A DNA stretch of 64,000 bases. It comes from Niallia taxi (GTDB lineage Bacteria > Bacillota > Bacilli > Bacillales > Cytobacillaceae). Positions 63,872 to 64,000 of the stretch are shown piece after piece (position 1 is the first letter of the stretch; each line of letters begins with the position of its first letter). The stretch spans positions 143,737 through 207,736 of the forward strand of contig NZ_RZTZ01000007.1 in the NCBI RefSeq assembly GCF_004005475.1, read 5' to 3'. The position numbers and the translations under genes were made by a program. Under the pieces are notes generated by a model that did not search any database, was not told the origin of the DNA, and was given only the letters and a program-made list of their open reading frames with translations.

Positions 63872-64000
63872 TGTGGTCTTACCCCTGTCAAGTAGACAGC
63901 CATAAAAAAGACTATGCAGCCAGTGTGACTCGGTATTCAACCGGAGCACACTGGTTGAGTCGTTTTTGGAATCTTTTATAGTTATATTCGTACATATAAT
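63872..64000 (-). mobile_element. End of an IS3-family (IS150-like) insertion sequence, running off the window
   Basis: It begins TGTGGTCTTACCCCTGTCAA, then GTAGACAGCC, the terminal repeat type of IS150-group elements, and is followed by the 3' end of a transposase gene on the minus strand. The other end is outside the window. Confidence 0.8.
63912..64000 (-). CDS. IS3-family transposase OrfB, C-terminal 28 residues (partial)
   Basis: The minus-strand frame reads YMYEYNYKRFQKRLNQCAPVE, split at the usual point, then YRVTLAA and a stop at 63912-63914. This is the typical C terminus of IS3/IS150 OrfB, with the N(Y/H)KR-x-QK-x-L and PVEYR blocks. The catalytic DDE core lies beyond the window. 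Its presence shows the element is inserted in the YtkA-like gene with its transposase reading toward that gene. Confidence 0.82.
   Translation of the reverse strand, partial: YMYEYNYKRFQKRLNQCAPVEYRVTLAA

Overview
The window reads as a stretch of low-GC Bacillota chromosome. The short intergenic gaps, strong AAGGAGG-type ribosome binding sites, frequent TTG/GTG starts, sigma-A, sigma-D and ECF-type promoters, intrinsic terminators and gene families (ykkCD-like SMR pair, yitJ-metE, SAM-riboswitch metNPQ, Crh-like HPr, SpoIIP domain, PyrR-type attenuator, OpuAC, IolT, CYP109-like P450) all fit a Bacillaceae member related to Bacillus, Niallia or Cytobacillus. No rRNA, tRNA, CRISPR array or prophage was seen. 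It is mostly a series of small metabolic and transport operons, each with a local regulator.

0-15 kb: a TetR-controlled SMR efflux pair; one copy of a ~286-bp interspersed repeat; a MerR regulator divergent from a Crh-like protein plus alpha/beta hydrolase operon; an ECF sigma factor overlapping an unusual membrane anti-sigma candidate that carries an extracellular SpoIIP-like domain; a P-loop kinase, an RpiR/SIS regulator and the stump of a MurNAc/GlcNAc-type kinase; a duplicated-domain membrane protein; the yitJ-metE methionine pair, with no visible S-box; and a hydrolase broken by a single in-frame stop.

15-30 kb: MscS channel, NhaC antiporter, ROK repressor, HAD phosphatase, orphan betaine-binding lipoprotein, isochorismatase-type hydrolase, the second inverted copy of the repeat, and a GntR/FCD-controlled four-carbon sugar acid cassette (GntP, OtnK, LtnD). 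A degenerate gene-poor stretch and a PspA protein follow.

29-40 kb: a sigma-D promoter and c-di-GMP-I riboswitch precede a PLP decarboxylase coupled to a chemoreceptor. Then come a MacB-type ABC exporter, a phospho-beta-glycosidase with its GntR/UTRA regulator, and a catalase.

40-64 kb: a divergent MFS/LysR pair; SAM-riboswitch-controlled metN-metP-metQ plus an M20 amidohydrolase; an inositol-like cassette (IolT, Gfo/Idh/MocA dehydrogenase, TIM-barrel isomerase, AraC) with cre-like sites; P450; aldo/keto reductase; an AAHS-type MFS transporter behind a PyrR-type attenuator; DUF817 and HTH/DUF2975 genes; divergent ppk and ppx with Pho-box-like repeats; and a PepSY protein followed by a YtkA-like lipoprotein gene cut by an IS3-family element that runs off the window end.

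All calls come from reading the sequence and recalling family features. No database search was possible, so family names are recognition-based, and paralogue-level or substrate-level assignments are inference.
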